DNA from: Cristatella mucedo
Taxonomy: Eukaryota > Bryozoa > Phylactolaemata > Cristatellidae
Length of the DNA: 64,000 bases
Reading direction: 5' to 3'
Assembly: GCA_009760855.2 (NCBI GenBank)
Contig: WPIO01000014.1
Span: 4,334,501 to 4,398,500, forward strand
Shown here: positions 29,048 to 40,760 of the stretch, piece after piece
How positions within the stretch are numbered: the first letter of the stretch is position 1
Layout: each line of letters begins with the position of its first letter
The notes under the pieces: generated by a model
Databases searched by the model: none
Seen by the model: only the letters and a program-made list of their open reading frames with translations
Told to the model about the DNA's origin: nothing
Position numbers and translations under genes: made by a program

Positions 29048-29192
29048 CAAAATCATAGGGCAAAAGTTTTAATTTTGTAAGAAAAGTACACTTTTTGGAC
29101 ATTTCCATTTTTAATCCTTTGAAATGCGAACGATAGTGAGCATAAGGAGGATTAAAAATGGAAATGTCCAAAAAGGGTACTTTTCTTACAAC
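29048..29192. repeat. right terminal inverted repeat with internal palindrome
   Basis: Inverted copy of 9177-9321. Palindrome arms 29074-29118 and 29148-29192 surround a 29-nt loop; the arms are closer to perfect than on the left. The terminus is CTTACAAC. Confidence 0.93.
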
Positions 29193-29199
29193 ACGCCAT
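29193..29199. repeat. right target-site duplication of the Polinton
   Basis: ACGCCAT, against ACGCTAT on the left. Confidence 0.65.
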
Positions 29200-29349
29200 C
29201 CTACCACTTGGAGAGCTACCTATTTGTGCAACTGACGGCCCATCAAAGACAGCAAGCGAAAAGTTAGTATTAAAGTGTAGTGTATCGTTATGGAGGGACG
29301 GACGTTGAATTGTAGTACTGAGGATCTAAGTATAAACTTTATCATAAAA

Positions 29350-30490
29350 GACCACCTGACTGCCGACCAGGAGTGCCTGGTCGCGTGCGAGGCGAGTCGT
29401 TATACCAATGGTGCTGCGTCAACGCTTGCCAAATGAGCTCCGTGTGGGTGTAGTTAAAATGAATCCCATAGCCCGCAGTTATTGCTGGTCGTCCTCAATG
29501 TGTAGTGACATTAAAAAGCTAGTTAGCCAGTGTTCTTCGAGCACAAATCACGGGAGTATTCCGGCAGTGTTGCCATTGCAGAACCGGCCGTGGGCCGATG
29601 GACCTTGCAGCCAATACCCGTGGAATTAGCGGAAATTAGATACCAATGACTGAGGCTAATAAATGGCCATTCGAAGGGGATTGAGCCGGTAGCAATGCAA
29701 ACAGCTACCTCAGCAATGAAAATCCATGTGCTAAGCGACATATTTTCTAATACCAAGATTCCTGAGCGGTTGCAGTCAGATTATGGACCTCAGTTTACAT
29801 AAAAATGACCCAAAACTTCTATGTTAAAAATGGGTTCTCTCCGTCTTCACCCCATTATATCACCCTGCTACCAATTGCGTAACAGAACGGGCAGTCCAGA
29901 TAATCAAACTGGAGTTACGCAACGATAACTACTCTCCTACTGCCGACTATGGCTCATCCTTTTCAGCGGTCCTGAGCTGCTACTTCTATGCTACTCACTA
30001 CCTCAACTGCTCCCCTGACTCTGCTATGCTTCCCACTTTCTCTTTGTTTCGTGAGACGAAGTGTGTTGGCTACCGAATGCGTACCGAAAGCCACTTAGGC
30101 TGTGACTGCGCTATACAAAACTTTCCTGCGTAACACCCACATGGTCCTTATGACTTTGTGGGGTTATAGACGGAGGTACATGACATGACATGAGTTGAGT
30201 TGACGGAGATGGGCGCCGTGAGGACACTGGAGCGCCAGCTCGTTCTGCTGCTGGCACGTCGGACTTAGTAGTACTACGAGCCGCCACATAATTCCGTCCA
30301 GGGGTAAACTTTTTTCAATCGGCGGCTATGGACTTACCTTTCATTGGTGCAACACGACCTTCACCTCGCTGTGGGAAAGGCTCAGAAGCAGCAGGAAGCC
30401 TCGTGGAACGCTCATGAATAACAGGTCACCGTATGGAGAAGGAGAAGCAGTATTTGTGCTTGATATAAGAGTTGCGAAGGCCAAATCATG
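29350..30490 (+). pseudogene. degenerate Ty3/gypsy integrase with a nested LINE
   Basis: Fragments in several frames keep the order of a gypsy integrase. LTADQECL is near 29352. LRQRLPNELRVGVV and IARSYCW with DIKKLVSQC (zinc-finger half) lie at 29410-29530. QSDYGPQFT is near 29778 (the D-N-G-P-Q-F position, here DYGPQF), and TERAVQ-like CVTERAVQIIK near 29875. After a LINE fragment (29925-30190) come LERQLVLLLAR near 30210, RRLWTYLSLVQHDL near 30320 and GEAVFVLDIRVA near 30440. Many stops and shifts. The rest of pol and the LTRs were not found. It begins about 150 bp right of the Polinton end. Confidence 0.75.
29925..30190 (+). mobile_element. LINE family B 3' fragment inside the gypsy remnant
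   Basis: Matches the reverse complement of 19560-19845, including TGCTATGCTTCCCACTTTCT, and ends with TACATGACATGACATGAG. Confidence 0.88.
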
Positions 30491-30507
30491 TTATTTTTGT
30501 TGTTTAT

Positions 30508-30620
30508 TGGGCACGCTACCACTAAACATTCGATCGTGCTTCCTTTGCAGCAAATGTAAAGCGAATAGAAAGGGGTTTAGTTTTCTGTGAGGGCGCTTTA
30601 TCAAGTGTATTATTGCTATT
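30508..30620 (+). mobile_element. LINE family A 3' tail
   Basis: Contains CAGCAAATGTAAAGCGAATAG and GAGGGCGCTTTATCAAGTGT with an ATT-rich tail. Its upstream variant (ACTAAACATTCGATCGTGCT) is shared with 43315. Confidence 0.8.
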
Positions 30621-30679
30621 ATTTTTATGGGCAGGAGTGTAGTGTACGATGCAAAGGATAATCTTAACGGTCGTTACGA

Positions 30680-30850
30680 CGCTGGGTCTTAGCCCAGGGG
30701 TAAGCTGCTCGATCTTCCCGACCCGGGTCACGTGGGTTCGAGTCCTACAGTTGGTGGTGTTTTATTGCCACCGCAAGTGTTGCTGATAGCGGCGAGGGCT
30801 CTCCTGCTACTACGTAAATGAGGTTGCTAAATCAGCGAGCCTTTTTAAGA
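30680..30850 (+). mobile_element. tRNA-derived SINE, family A
   Basis: A-box region TCTTAGCCCAGGGGTAAG, B-box GTGGGTTCGAGTCC, body GCTGATAGCGGCGAGGGCTC. Confidence 0.75.
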
Positions 30851-31154
30851 CAATGTACTGATCAGAAACCACAAGTTCCGGTTAATTGTAAACACTGCCC
30901 AAGTCCGGCCCGGTCAATCGAAGCTCAGGTATCACTGAACTCTTTACTTGATTCAATTCCTATCATGTTGTGTAGAAAACAAGACACCATTAATATTTCA
31001 ACTGTAAAAACTTACATCGCATTTTTTACATATCAATATATGTCTTATAAAGGCATTATAAGCAAAACATTGGTTTTCGACTTACTTTTTATTAGTTTCC
31101 ACTTTAGCCTTGCTGCATATATTTACTGCATTTTTATTTGGATAGTAATCAACT

Positions 31155-32050
31155 TTATCGAGCTGAATGACGATAAAATAACTTCGTTATTTATAAGCAA
31201 ACCTAGTCAGACTCCGATACTGAATAACTATTCCTTAAAATGGTCTCAGCAACGGTATCGCATATAATATGTGCAAAATATCGAGGTACCCTGTTCCAAG
31301 GTGAACTTTCATTAGGCGACCACGTCAACTTCTCATTAGGGTCTCCTTACTTTCACCTGCTTAGCTATGCAAGAATTTTGGCCTGCCTAAAAAATGACGC
31401 CTCACTCAAGTTGTTTCGCGCGTTCCTGGCATTTCATCTCGACTTCCGTTGCACACTGCTTGCGGCTCTAACGGCCTATGCAATCAGGCACTTATAGTGG
31501 GTGCACAGCTCTGCAGCTTGGCTTTCTTCTGGTGAGCGTCGCGGTTACACCACTTTCCGCTGACCTACACTGGCTTCCCATCAAGCAGCACACTGACTTC
31601 AAGGTTTTGTCACTCACTTTCAGGTCCCTTCATTCTTTTGCTCCGGCCTACCTATCCTATCAGAGCTACTGCCCCGCCGAGCCAGGCATCGTACCACCCA
31701 CTCATCTGACTCAAGTCGTCTAGCTGTGCCACAAACCAAATTTAAATCACGGAGACGGTGGCTTTATTTCATATACTCCCAAAGCTTAGAGCTTAATCTC
31801 GATTGAATTCGCGACATCCCCTGGCCCGACGACAGTCGAAATGAAGCCAAAAACGCACTCGTTTCTCCCAGCATTTGCTGGATCCCCATGAATTGCCCTT
31901 TGTGTGTTGAGGTTTGCTGACGCTGTGTGCATTATCTCGAACCTTATGACATACTTTATTTACAGCAAATAGGAAGTGCCTAGAGAAAGACTTGAATATA
32001 TAAACACGCTATACAAATGTATTATTATTATCATTATTATTATTATTGTT
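31155..32050 (+). mobile_element. LINE family A fragment, 5'-truncated
   Basis: Broken frames follow the reverse transcriptase C-terminal half: LNDDKITSLFISK at 31160, YARILACLKND near 31370, then DLHWLPIKQHTDFKVLSLTF near 31560. The 3' tail (GAAGTGCCTAGAGAAAGACT, then ATT repeats) ends about 32050. Confidence 0.78.
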
Positions 32051-32139
32051 ATTATAAAAATTAGCCTAGTGGAAGCCAGTATTGGAAGCCTCTTCCTGTT
32101 ATCTCACAAAAGCTTATTTAAAAGCCTCATTTATAAAGT

Positions 32140-32275
32140 GGTAGTGGAGCCGTAACGGCTATTACTAATGTTTGCATTGGGCAATGCGGGATCCCCCACT
32201 GCAGGACTTGAACCCACGACCTGGGCCGTGAAGAGTGAGCACCTTACCCCTGGGCTAAGATTCAGGGAAAGACTA
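32140..32275 (-). mobile_element. tRNA-derived SINE, family A
   Basis: Antisense body GGCTATTACTAATGTTTGC, and B-box complement GGACTTGAACCCACGACC, then CCCCTGGGCTAAG. Confidence 0.7.
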
Positions 32276-32279
32276 GAGA

Positions 32280-33315
32280 ACGGCCCAGGAAGCTTGTGGG
32301 ATCACGACTTTGGAGTGGGATTTTCGCTCATGGGATAATGCCTTCACGGCGTTTCTCCAGAGATGACTTTTTACATTTTATAAGATAGCGCCAAAGTTTC
32401 GCGAATGGCAGTTCACCTTCGGAGATTTTCACGCCTTTGGTGCGCCACTTTACGTTCAGTTCCTCGAAGTAAGATATCATCTAACGAGACGGTCCATATT
32501 TTTAGAGGGGCTAGCGAGTAATGCCTCATTCGGCGGGTCTCAAGAGGCCTGCCAGGAGGCTTGCCTTACGCGTCTGAAAAGTCTTTCAGGCGTTGCAACT
32601 TCTAAGCGAGTGGCAAGCTCTTCCACAAATCGGCCCCTCCAATCCACCTCTACAAGAAGCTAACGTGTCCTTCGGGTTTGGGTTGCTCCACACCTTCGAT
32701 GCCAAAATGCGAGGTCCGTTTCCATAAGATGCCCCACTTCGTTCTGAGGCGCGCCGAGCGCCTCCCGAATCCATTGGCTAGAACGGTGCGTCGTCGAATG
32801 CTCTCGCGTAGTTTTTCCAGTTGAGCAATGAGCGAGAATTGTATACATCGTGGTTTGTCTCAGTTTGTTACCCGTGAATTAATTGGAGATTTCTGGAAGG
32901 CCGCGACTTCGCATTTGTCTCGCCACGCTGTGTGTGCCCGGAGCGCCCAGCCCTGAGAGGCTGAGTGCGGGTTTCGCGGCTTCCGGTTGACCCGAGACCA
33001 AACTGCGACAATTTGGATGGATGGACCACTTGGAGGTTCACTCGGAGGGCTAAGCCAAATAGCAAGTTTCTCCAAGGAGTGACTTTCTTCGGACTTCCCA
33101 GAATGCACGCTCGAATTGAAATCGCCAATACTTTACTTGCGGCCCGAGTGCCCTCGGCGCTGCTGCTGCAAGCCTCCTCTATTCGTTTTAGTGTAATCAG
33201 AAAACTCTCAAAGAGGAGACATTTAAAGTTCGAACTCGTGTGCACACACTGGTCATATGTAAAAAGAACGCCTTCACGTTCTCTAGGAAACGCTTAGCAG
33301 AAAAATTTTCTGTGA
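32280..33315. other. no recognised gene
   Basis: Moderately GC-rich sequence with several 60-125 codon frames on both strands that shadow each other and carry no motif. It is directly right of a SINE and may be decayed repeat or unique DNA. Confidence 0.5.
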
Positions 33316-33339
33316 CAAATAAATAAATATTGCCTGATT

Positions 33340-33490
33340 TAACAGCTTCATTTGTATAGCCTCCGGAGAGCCTTAACTAATAATAAACGGCTATCACCGC
33401 CGCTTGCAGTTGGCAATAAAGAACCACCCACTGCAGGATTCGAACCTGCGACCTCGGTCGTGAAGAGTGATCTACCTCACTCTCAACGGA
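33340..33490 (-). mobile_element. tRNA-derived SINE, family A
   Basis: TTTAACAGCTTCATTTGTAT, GGCTATCACCGCCGCTTGCA, and B-box complement GGATTCGAACCTGCGACCTC are arranged as in the reverse complement of the + copies. Confidence 0.78.
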
Positions 33491-34029
33491 TGACACGATC
33501 TTGCTCTCAGATAAGCTTTGAAGCTGGTTAAGGTCTTAGGCATCAAGAGTCGCCGCTGATAAAAAAATAAAGATGTCCTGACATGGTTGTCTTAGCTGAC
33601 GCCGGCCACGCTTTGCTAAGAAAAGTTACGGAATAGAGAAGGCAGCTAGTTTGATCTAAGATGGAGGCTTGCTAGTGCTCGCAATCCAATCCGGCCGCCC
33701 GAAATTCCAGAATATCCACGTGTCTTTTACCGCAGATTCGTTCTGCTTTTCTGCCGCCGAGCGTATCGTGCATGCGAAGCCGAGCTCCCAAGGACTAAAT
33801 ATAAAGTGAGCCGTCACCGATTGCAGCGCCCGACAATTAATGAAAATCCGCATATAGACGCTACCATTTCTTGAGCATCCCTCTGAGAATCCACCCGAGC
33901 ACGCGGAGCCTGCGTTGGTTGTGCAGATTTAGGCTCGATGCTTCGCTCCGCTCGGATATTGCAAGACCTCTCGTTGAAAAGATACGAAGCTTTCCCGGGT
34001 AAGCGTCCAGCTTACCGTTCAATTGCGTT

Positions 34030-34125
34030 TCCCTTTGCATCAAAAGTAAAGCGCCTAGATAGAGATTGAGCTCTCTGAGGGCGCTTTATCAAGCGCATTA
34101 ATAATAATAATATTATTATTATTAT
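34030..34125 (+). mobile_element. LINE family A 3' tail
   Basis: AAAGCGCCTAGATAGAGATT and GAGGGCGCTTTATCAAGCGC plus an AAT repeat. Confidence 0.8.
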
Positions 34126-35251
34126 TAGCTTCGTGGTTCGAGCATGATGTCCGCCAAATCTGCACGTCCTTTAGGCTGGGCTTATGCGGGAGTCAAGCTT
34201 CCTACCAGCTTCCTACCTACTCGAGTCTTACTTCGATCTTCCGCTTTGTAGGAGGTTCGCACGGCAGTCTCGCTCGAAGTCTCGCTCCGCCCACACTGAG
34301 CGTTCATGGGAAAATTACTTTCGCTAGGAAGGTGGGAAATGGCCCTCGGCAATGCACCTCTCTACGGCCACGCTTCGCTAACGCAAATACCACTGGCATG
34401 AAACCTGTCCGACAAAGTCTTTACCGCGCACGCCGCCTCATAATGTGATTTTTTGCATGCCGAGCTGAGAGCGTCCCATAAACAGGAACTCGCGCGGAAC
34501 GCATCAACGACTTCGCCGGTCAGGTCGTCCGCCATTCATTTCAAAGCAACAGGAAGGATTGGTCTGAACGGCGCCTATGATTGGTCGCTTGCTATGTTTC
34601 GCCTTTTTTTCAAGTTTTGGCCAAAAAGAAGTAGAACCGCGTTTGGCTGCTTAGCCTTTGTTTAGACCGAGTCTTCTTCCCCGAGTCTTAGACAGCTGCC
34701 ACCATATTGATGTCGCACACACCGGAGACTCGAGTAGGCAAGAAGCAAGTGAGAAAGTAAGCAAGCCGACCCCGCTTAAGTCTGGCTACAACTTTTAAAG
34801 GAAGCAGCACCAGTTAATCGTTTAGCTACTGAAATGACCACCGATAGGGAACTAACCAATTGCAACATCCTCAGACTGGCTGGCGTCGTCCGCGTGACTC
34901 GCGGTTTCCGCTAGTGCAGCGAATATGGATTAGGTGCGCGAGCGTGCGAAACGCAGGAGACAACAGGTTCTGTGGTGCAGTCAACATTGCACACTGTCTA
35001 CACTGCAGGGCTGTCACTAATGTAGCTGCATCCGGGGACCCGGTGGCAGTCCCGCACGGCGGCGGCACTGCGAACTGGGAATGCCAACCGTCCTCTTCGA
35101 CCCCGAAAAAAGGTAAAAACCCGGGTGGCGGAAGAAATTGGCGCCGTAAGCCTTCTGTAACTGCACATGGCACAAAATGGAAGCGGCGGACGGAAAACAC
35201 GACGTTTTCCGCCGCTTCCGCCTAGACAGACGGAGCGCTCGAGTGAACATT

Positions 35252-35439
35252 TCAGGCACGGCTGTGGCGCGGGTAGGCGTGCATGAGAAAGTCGGCCGGT
35301 CCGTGCGCCAGTCGGAGCCGGCCCTCGGCGGTCGGCGCGCGCGCCGCCGCGCTTCGCAGGCAGAACCTCTGGAGCACTCCGACGAAGAACAGGAAAAGCT
35401 CCAGCCTCGCCAGTCGCTCGCCGACGCACGAGCGTCGAC
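35252..35439 (-). CDS. CYP2-clan cytochrome P450, exon 5 (haem-binding) and stop
   Basis: The acceptor CTATTTTCAG ends at 35440. The exon begins GT in phase 1, completing the Gly left by exon 4, and reads RRSCVGERLARLELFLFF. Joined across the intron this satisfies the P450 signature FxxGxRxCxG with the haem-ligand Cys. Then come LQRFCLRSAA, HGPADFLMHAYPR and TGA at 35254-35252, the correct distance after the Cys for a CYP2 enzyme. It has no ATG of its own and shares its DNA with unrelated longer frames, so it is easily missed. The local DNA is very GC-rich. Confidence 0.93.
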
Positions 35440-36109
35440 CTGAAAATAGAGCGGCGAGCGAATAGGGCCGGCGAACGAACGATCTAAGAAGAAAATCTCA
35501 ATGCCTCCGTGCAAATGCACCGGGGCCGACAGCGCAGACGCTCTCGGGATCCGTCGGCTGGCTGAGCGCGGCGGCAGGGCTGCAAGCCCTGCAAGCTCGC
35601 AGCCGGAGCTGCGAAAGACGCTCGCAGCTAGTCAAGTGAGGCGGTCAATCGAACGCGCCGCGTCGCAGCAGACCGAAACCAGCATGGCGGCGGCTGCCGC
35701 AGAGCCGTTCCGTCTTTTAGCGAGACGTCTGCAAGGTCGCACTTGTCGCCGCGCCTTCCTGACTGCGCCGTTCGCGCTTTCCGCGACAGAGGCTCGAAGA
35801 TGAGCGGAGCTGCACATGTGCCACTAAACTCAACCCACCTTGCCGGAACCGCCACCTCGATATGCGCCCGCGCGTGGCTCCTCACGGAGGGGCGAGGCCT
35901 CCCTTTTCCTCCAAGTACTCGGAGCTAGTGTAGGCTAGGGGGCGTGGTACAGCTTGCAGCACGTCCGCGATTCGGCCAGTGAGCTTGAGCGTTTCTGCTA
36001 GGCCGACCGACAGCTTCAGCCCAAGCTGGAGTGGTCGAGTTCATTGCTTTCAGGGCACTGTTACCATCGACCTTCGACCTCCATATTCGAGTAGCAAAGG
36101 CAGCTTTTG

Positions 36110-36320
36110 CTCCGAAGATTTTTTTTTTTTAGACTGTGGAGCTCACTTTCCCAACTCTTACCCAACGACATCTACTCTCCTGCTGTCGACTATGGAGCAT
36201 CCTTCACAGCTACGTCAACTGCCCTTCTGACTCGCAGCTATGCTCCTCGCTCTCTTATTAAACATAAACATAATTCATTTGTATAGCGTCCGAAGAGAAC
36301 CTAATCTCTGTTCAGATTTC
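36110..36320 (+). mobile_element. LINE family B fragment followed by a LINE A-type tail (-)
   Basis: GACTGTGGAGCTCACTTTCC and CGACATCTACTCTCCTGCTG match the family B C-terminus. After 36270 CATTTGTATAGCGTCCGAAG is an antisense family A tail. Confidence 0.6.
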
Positions 36321-36574
36321 TTAGTTTTGGGAAAAATTTACAGCGACAGCGCTGGATAGCTATCCATTCTTTCCCTTGAGACTATTAGATACGTTTTGGT
36401 ACTATCCTTGAAAGAACGGCTTCAGTTGGCCGTATTTTGTCGTTCAAGAAGTCTTCCTCCACCGCTCTACATTTAAAAATGAATCTATCACCAATTATGA
36501 AATTTCCATCACAAGAAGATCCTATTAAGTTTAGCTGATTTATTTCCCTCATTTGTATTGAGGTAGAAGACCCT

Positions 36575-36715
36575 TCTTTACCGGCTATCATCACCGCTTT
36601 GCAGTGGGCATTAAAAGAATTGCCCGCTGTAAGACTCGAACCTACGACCTAGGTCGTAGAAGAAGCGTAGGGGAAGAGCAAGCACCTTATCCCTGTGCTA
36701 AGATCCAGGGGCAAC
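36575..36715 (-). mobile_element. tRNA-derived SINE, family A
   Basis: GGCTATCATCACCGCTTTGC, AGACTCGAACCTACGACCTA and TATCCCTGTGCTAAGATCCA in antisense order. Confidence 0.75.
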
Positions 36716-38904
36716 TATCACACAAACATTAAGCAACTTATGCAAATGGTCTCATAAACTTTCAAATTATTGTCATGCATGTCATCTTCATCGTGCTGAT
36801 AAGAAATAAGCTCCAAAATCGCCAAGATTCCAGTGCAATGAATTACTACGTGCAAATGTAAGAACCTTATTGCTCTGAAACTCGAACTGTAAGAAACCTT
36901 GGCAAGTGGTCAATGTGGGCGCTACCCCTTCCCCTTTTGGGCGGTAGGAATGCCGAAGTGAGCTGCATGTACGAGGGAACGCTAGACGTTAGCCAACAGA
37001 CGATAAGTTCTAGATTTCACGATCAGACTTCAGAGATTCCAGTTCCGACCCGTGACTTTATACATTGATCTGTGGGCGTAATCTGGAAGGGTCCAAACCT
37101 ACCACTAAAACCTTTGGATGCCTCTAAGTTGGGCTGTTGTTAGTCACTAGTCGATCCACAGTCGGTAGTAGCAGGTTTTTTTCGCGGCCGTGAATCGGTT
37201 CTTTGTTTTCTTTTGCTGCTGTTCACTCTCGATCTGATTTTACGCAGTCTCGTCGTTAGCTCAATAAGACTGGCGGCGGTCTTCTACCGAGGCAGCCGAT
37301 TAATTAAAGCAGCCTTCTAGCCTGGCCAATGGGATGAGTACCTTATTGCATGCAGTCCATTAGAATGACATTGCTCTTGCAGCCTCGGTCTGCAGCGAAC
37401 GACCGTACTACCACTGCTGATGGGACGGAGGCGGCAGCAGGAGCATTTTCTTTTTCCTCTCCCATAAAAACTCGCAAAAGTATCAGTCTATACTCAACCC
37501 CATGAATTCAAGTACTCCCCAAGGACACAAAAATGCAGAGTGTTTGAATGACCACAGAGTATAAAGGCGCCTAGCGTAGCTCGGTCTAGTGTATGTTCCT
37601 AGCTACCACGCCAGCTGGCACTGAGCTCGATAAACTACACGACTCTTTTGAGCAACTTTACGACTTTTAGCTAGATAATCAGTCACTACAGTAATCCAGG
37701 ACAAGAAATTTCGCAAGGTTTTGCGTTAGGAATTGCTTGAAAATCAGACGCACAAGGAATTATAAGCAATCCACATACTAAACACGGGGAGGGCCTACGG
37801 ACAATGTGAGTCGGGCACTTTGTGAGTAAATATAAGCAATGGTATTGATAACTTATGCGGCAGTATTTAAAATTCAGTAATTGCATAATTGTTTCATAAC
37901 ATAAGCGGCTGAAGATGCAAGCAATTAAAGAGAGAAACTGTAAAACTATACAGCGTAGCTTCTGTTTCTCTCTCCTTGCACATGTAGCGATTTAATAAAC
38001 CGCTCTCCGGCTATTAGCCCATTTCAGCCTCGTTTCAGCCCACTGTACGGTAACTTATTTACTTGAGGTCCGAAATTGCAACTCAAATACGTACGATGCC
38101 TTCCAGCAATGCAGCTTGTCCTAAGGCATTTGGTTGCGACCCTGCAGGATCATGTAAGATAGCAGGCGACCAGTTACAGCCGCGTTTGGGCTAAGAGAAT
38201 GCCTGCTACCGTAGAACTCGTTGACAAAGGCATGGTGGCCACCGCAGACGTGGACACCGCGTTCGACAACAATGAGGCCTACCTACAGCTTGATCGAGAT
38301 TCGTCGTGACGATGCAGTCTGTAGACTAGAATATATTTTTGTAATTACTTTGCGGCACATCTCAAAAAGAGGCCATCACTTTTGACCTTGCTTTGTCTTG
38401 CACTGATGCGCGATAAAACACCGGCGGACTTGTGTATCCTTAAAAGTATTTCATTTATGATATAGCCAAGTCCGGAAAAAAGAATTTCTTCCCCAGCAGT
38501 TAATGACGCTCTGCAAAATTGCTTTGTATAATCATCGAACTTTATACATTGGGTCATTCCAATCCACAGCAATAACTCAGCCCCAAGTTGAATAGATCAA
38601 ATAGCCGGCAATGTGGCAATTATCTTTTGTGCAGCATGCTAAGAACTAAAGCATTAGCTTTCCACTTGGTTCTGCTTATTGCTGAAGTGAGATTCATAGA
38701 AAGATGATAGATAGTTCGAGAGCTTTAATTTTCAAGGCAACTTCAAATGGACATTAAAAACCAGTCATGTTTTGTGTTCTTGAGAAGTGTTTTACAGAAC
38801 AAAATATTCCATACATATACTTGATTGTACAATTAATATCTATGACTTGTTGCAACCGCTGCTGTGTTACAGATTCATATAATTCATACCAAATGTCTTA
38901 ATAA

Positions 38905-38960
38905 TAATAATAATAATAATAATAATACACTTGATAAAGCGCCCTCAGATAACTCAATCT
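38905..38960 (-). mobile_element. LINE family A 3' tail
   Basis: AATAAT repeat then ACACTTGATAAAGCGCCCTC and AACTCAATCTCTTTCT; a SINE follows directly. Confidence 0.75.
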
Positions 38961-38964
38961 CTTT

Positions 38965-39125
38965 CTGGTGGCTCACTTGGTAAGGCGGTTGCTTTTCACG
39001 ACTTTCCCGACATCCGTGGGTTCGAATCCTGCTGTGGGCGATCCCTTATCGCCGCTGCAAGCGGTGGTGATAGCGTAAAGGCTCTTCTGTCGCTATACCA
39101 AAGAGGCTGTTGAATCGGCTAGTAT
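38965..39125 (+). mobile_element. tRNA-derived SINE, family A
   Basis: A-box GGTGGCTCACTTGGTAAGG, B-box CGTGGGTTCGAATCC, body AGCGGTGGTGATAGCGTAAA, end GAGGCTGTTGAATCGGCT. The best-preserved SINE head in the window. Confidence 0.8.
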
Positions 39126-39534
39126 TTTTTTAATTAAAAGTTAAATCAATTCAAGAGCGATATATATTCTTCTAATTGAACTTCCCCGTGATGTTTCGCG
39201 GGGAGCCTCGTCCATTTAGGCGATCCCGGGGAGGATCAGCTGGTCGAGGTCTCTGGCAGGTCAAAGCTGTGGGAAGGACTCGTTGCCGGGCTTTCTGACT
39301 AGATCTGCCAAGCAAATCCGAGAGATTTCAACACTGCTCATTCAATGCTATCCTCGGAGTACTCCTTGCTTCTCATTGCTCATGGTTTATTGGTGCTTAC
39401 GTACACGTTATTAGCTAGAGGTCTTACTAGCCAATGGTCATGAGTGCCTTCATGTCTGCTTCAGCATCCTGGCCTAAGCGCGATACTTGCTTGCTTTTGC
39501 ATGCTTTATTCCTTGCATTTCACTAATCCCCCGT

Positions 39535-39620
39535 GTGTTGATTCTATTGCAGTGAGCTGTAAAGCAACCGAACACTGGTTAAGTTCTCTTATGGTGCTAC
39601 ACAAAAGACCTATTTTTAAT
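39535..39620 (+). mobile_element. LINE A-type 3' tail, diverged
   Basis: GTAAAGCAACCGAACACTGG and TTAAGTTCTCTTATGGTGCT before an ATT repeat. Confidence 0.5.
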
Positions 39621-40194
39621 ATTATTATTAAGAACTTCCTTAGTGATGCTGATTAATTTGCAGGTCTCACATGTACTCTTTTACTAGTCCGACACATTGT
39701 TATTTATTAATTCGCAGCGTTGGGGTTAATTCGTTAGAAGGCATCGCTCATGGTTTTTACGCTTCGTCAACAGCTAATGTTTTCTAGTATGCCTGCTTAC
39801 CTCATGGTCATTTATTTTTGTGTGCTGTTTGTGCTCCTGTCATTCGACCGAGTAGGAATGCGTCTTCCTGAGCCTGTCTTTGGACGCGGTCTGTTGATTG
39901 GTTCGAACGTTGAACGGTCAATCTCAGCTATGGTTAAAATTGAATATCGTTTACCTATAATTTTTCGGCTACACTCTTGTTACGGTTGCATGCTAATTAC
40001 GTAATTAATTGTACTACGAGACAGCACACAAATTGCTATTCACAAGGACGAAATCCAAGAATTAAGAAATAGTGGGTTTCTCTTGTTTGTGCTTTAAATG
40101 TGGGAAAGTCAGTACATGTCTAGATGTCGATCGGTAGAGAATTTCAGGCTTTAGGTGCATAGACATAAAAGACACTGTCTTAGGAATAATAATA

Positions 40195-40760
40195 ACAAAA
40201 ATAAAAATAATAATACATTTGTTATAGAACCCTCAGATAAATTTATCTCTTCTAGTTGCTTTACATCTGCTGCAAAGGAAGCATTATTGAATGGTTATTG
40301 GTAGCATGCTCAACGAACAACAAGCGTAACATGGTTAGAGGTGACATGCACCGGGTCAGCATGCAAATATGGTTAGAAGCAGCATGCACAGTGTCAGCAC
40401 GCATAAGCACACAAAGAATGAATAGCATGGACCCACCTAGATGCTGCTATAAATAAATGTGTTTTTATTTTCTTTTTAAATGTGGTCAAGTCAGGGGATG
40501 TCGGAAAGTTAAGTCAGGTTAGAATCACCCCTAAACGGCGAGGGTTACGGGGAGTGAGTGGTCTGACGAAAAATCCAAATAGAGTAAGTAGACAAGATAT
40601 ACATCTAGATCCGGAGCAAGAGCATGAAGTGACATAAACGAGAGTAACAGGACCTTGAAGTTTCTCAATGAAGAGACTCTACATGTCTGAGAGAAGTTGA
40701 GAAATATCACAGCAGTGACTCTCATGCCAGAAGAGATTAGCTGCCTTGTTTTTCACTATT
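40195..40760 (-). mobile_element. LINE family A 3' region
   Basis: The antisense tail (AATAATACATTTGTTATAGA) is followed by the 3' UTR block (ACATGGTTAGAGGTGACATG, GTCAGCACGCATAAGCAC). Beyond it, a decayed ORF end (FKVLLLSFMSLHALAPD) matches the [16 protein letters not shown] block. Confidence 0.75.

Larger units (their letters stand above)
9177..29192. mobile_element. Maverick/Polinton-type virus-like transposon, 20,016 bp, decayed
   Basis: The element starts GTTGTAAG and ends CTTACAAC, with inverted repeats of about 145 bp at both ends and a near-perfect flanking duplication. It is strongly AT-rich compared with the surrounding DNA. Inside are a protein-primed family B polymerase, integrase, double jelly-roll capsid candidate, penton-like protein, exonuclease and many accessory genes. 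That gene set defines Polintons and adintovirus-like elements. Packaging ATPase and maturation protease were not found. Frameshifts, mostly in A-runs, and in-frame stops break most long genes. LINE fragments sit inside at 19551-19850 and 22179-22406. Confidence 0.95.

Noticed and set aside
9177-29192. A free virus or bacteriophage contaminating the assembly
   Set aside because: Host LINE pieces interrupt two genes, most genes are decayed, and a flanking duplication is present, so the element is integrated.
9177-29192. A CRISPR-like or other repeat-spacer array in the AT-rich element
   Set aside because: No regularly spaced direct repeats exist; the recurring boxes are promoter-like and irregularly spaced.
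32586-33297. A conserved gene from overlapping 60-125 codon frames
   Set aside because: Frames on both strands shadow one another, show no motif, and no splice sites support an exon.
34860-35930. Overlapping 100-167 codon frames in GC-rich DNA around the haem exon
   Set aside because: High GC lowers stop frequency; only the spliced 62-codon P450 exon at 35252-35439 has motif support.
38980-39040. A possible genuine tRNA gene (good A- and B-box)
   Set aside because: The sequence continues into the shared SINE body and does not fold to a complete cloverleaf with an acceptor stem by eye; it is a SINE head.
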